Of a stretch of 29,036 bases of DNA, positions 28,145 to 29,036 are shown one piece after another. The notes under the pieces were generated by a model. It ran no database searches. It was given only the letters and a program-made list of their open reading frames with translations, and was not told the origin of the DNA. This DNA is from Chara braunii (lineage: Eukaryota > Streptophyta > Charophyceae > Charales > Characeae). The translations under genes were made by a program, and so were the position numbers. How positions within the stretch are numbered: the first letter of the stretch is position 1; each line of letters opens with the position of its first letter. Location: NCBI GenBank assembly GCA_003427395.1, contig BFEA01000412.1, forward strand, positions 74,392 through 103,427, in the 5' to 3' direction.

Positions 28145-28770
28145 GAACACCCGCTACTGCGACCCCCGTCAAGAACATCATTCGCAATTTTGGATTTCCC
28201 ACCAACGGATTTTGAAGAAGTACAATTTTTGAGCCGAGAGCGACTGGGATCTTCGTAAAGAATGTCTTTAAAAGTTGTCAATTTCCCACCAAGGTTTTTG
28301 CAAAAGTGTAATTTTCGGACCGTTAGCAACAAAAATTCGGAGAGCCCGGACTCCCGCCGAAACAAATCATTTTGACCGCCCAGCCACTGGGATCGTCGTC
28401 AAGAACATTGTTTAAATTTAAATTTTCCGCCAACGGTCGTCTCAAAAATTAAAATTTTAGATAGTTAGCGACCAAATTTCGGAAAGCCACGACCCGCGCC
28501 CAGCTACCGGGATCCCCGTAAAGAATATCTTTAAAAGTTGTCAATTTCCCGCCAAGGTTTTTGCAAAAGTGTAATTTTCGGACCATTAGCGACAAAAATC
28601 CGGAGAGCCCGGACTCCCACTAAAACAAATAATTTCGACCGTCCAGCCACTGGGATCGTTGTCAAGAACATCGTTAAAACTTAGATTTCCCGCCAACGGT
28701 CGTCTCGAAAATTGAAATTTTAGAGAGCTAGCGACCAAATTTCGGAGAGCCACAACCCGGTAAAACAAAC
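28145..28770. repeat. Dimeric tandem repeat, 263-bp higher-order period
   Basis: Two subunit types alternate. Type A carries GTCAAGAACAT(C/T) at 28168, 28398 and 28661, with CCGCCAACGGTCGTCTC in the later copies. Type B carries GTAAAGAAT(G/A)TCTTTAAAAG at 28255 and 28518, with CCAAGGTTTTTGCAAAAGTG. Both share GC(C/G)ACTGGGATC or CTACCGGGATC and TTAGCxAC(A/C)AAA cores. Successive type-B copies are 263 bp apart. No coding sequence is visible. Confidence 0.85.
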
Positions 28771-29036
28771 AATATTGAACGCCAAGCGCCCGCTTACGCT
28801 GTGCCTGGTTCTCCCCTGGGTTGAATACGGAATTTAACTTCTTGGAGACCAAACCAGGAAAATTTGGACGACCCCGCTACAAGATTCCTTAATTGTGAGA
28901 AAGACTCCGCAAGGTTGGGAGCGGCAAAAAATGATTTCAAAGAGGACGAGCATCGTTGAGCGTCGCCGTAGCTCAGAGAGCAAACATACAGATACAAACA
29001 GAGAGAGAGCGAAAGCAGCGTCGAGCAGCGTCGTAG
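28771..29036. other. Edge region, no recognisable gene
   Basis: After the dimeric array the sequence is non-repetitive, apart from a (GA)n-rich stretch near 28999-29015 and a duplicated AGCAGCGTCG at the end. A gene could start here and leave the window, but I cannot support one. Confidence 0.4.

Noticed and set aside
1-29036. tRNA, rRNA or snRNA genes
   Set aside because: No cloverleaf, A/B-box pair or rRNA core sequence was recognised by eye. A tRNAscan or Infernal run would be decisive.

Overview
This window looks like nuclear DNA from a large, repeat-rich eukaryotic genome. It has GT-AG introns, microsatellites, satellite-like arrays, LINE retrotransposon coding sequence, a plant-type mix of transposon proteins and a run of Ns. 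My best guess is a streptophyte green alga such as Chara, but that is an inference from overall character, not from a diagnostic gene. No intact, obviously functional host gene is visible. Almost every recognisable protein is carried by a mobile or multicopy element and is broken by stops or frameshifts.

Left part (1-4200): two different tandem arrays. The first (1 to about 3335) is a higher-order array of 330-390 bp units built from three related subunits. Each subunit carries a G-rich/C-rich hairpin followed by a T-run. The second (about 3340-4200) is very GC-rich, with units of about 190 bp containing a CCGGCGTTCC palindrome. Two single-N joins in the first array are each flanked by an exact 95-nt duplication and look like unmerged assembly overlaps.

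Plus-strand block (4264-10599): a long reading frame of unknown family (4264 to about 7214) has three in-frame stops and no frameshift. It contains an acidic/Gly-rich linker and a segment resembling the ParB/sulfiredoxin fold. It runs straight into a decayed transposase-like gene (about 7204-10599). That gene has a phase-1 intron of 896 bp that joins its two halves in frame, two in-frame TGAs, two frameshifts, and conserved Asp/Glu motifs typical of an RNase H-like DDE/D enzyme. AT-rich short tandem repeats follow to 11780.

Minus-strand LINE block (about 23275 down to 12310): the 3' end of one LINE (21650-23275, post-RT and zinc-finger region) lies directly upstream, head to tail, of the 5' part of a second LINE (21710 down to 12310). 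The second copy has a gag-like region, a zinc knuckle, a linker with three 156-162 codon repeats, a very Gln-rich region, a second globular region, a Pro-rich linker, an APE-type endonuclease and the beginning of the reverse transcriptase. The catalytic RT core is missing from the window. Two elements have inserted into this LINE. One is a 1.2 kb DNA element (13399-14621, containing the N gap), bounded by a clear target-site duplication inside the endonuclease. The other is a 150 bp palindrome with perfect 60-bp arms (17783-17932) inside the Gln-rich region.

Right part (23340-29036): a TAAGGGG minisatellite; a broken Ulp1/C48 cysteine protease on the minus strand; a broken minus-strand gene (25086-27834) with an acidic tract and a motif resembling a DNA-methyltransferase AdoMet-binding loop; a short plus-strand frame made of two 48-residue repeats; and a dimeric satellite-like array to the end. 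The parts most worth following up are the ParB-like frame, the methyltransferase-like gene and the LINE with its unusual Gln-rich polyprotein.
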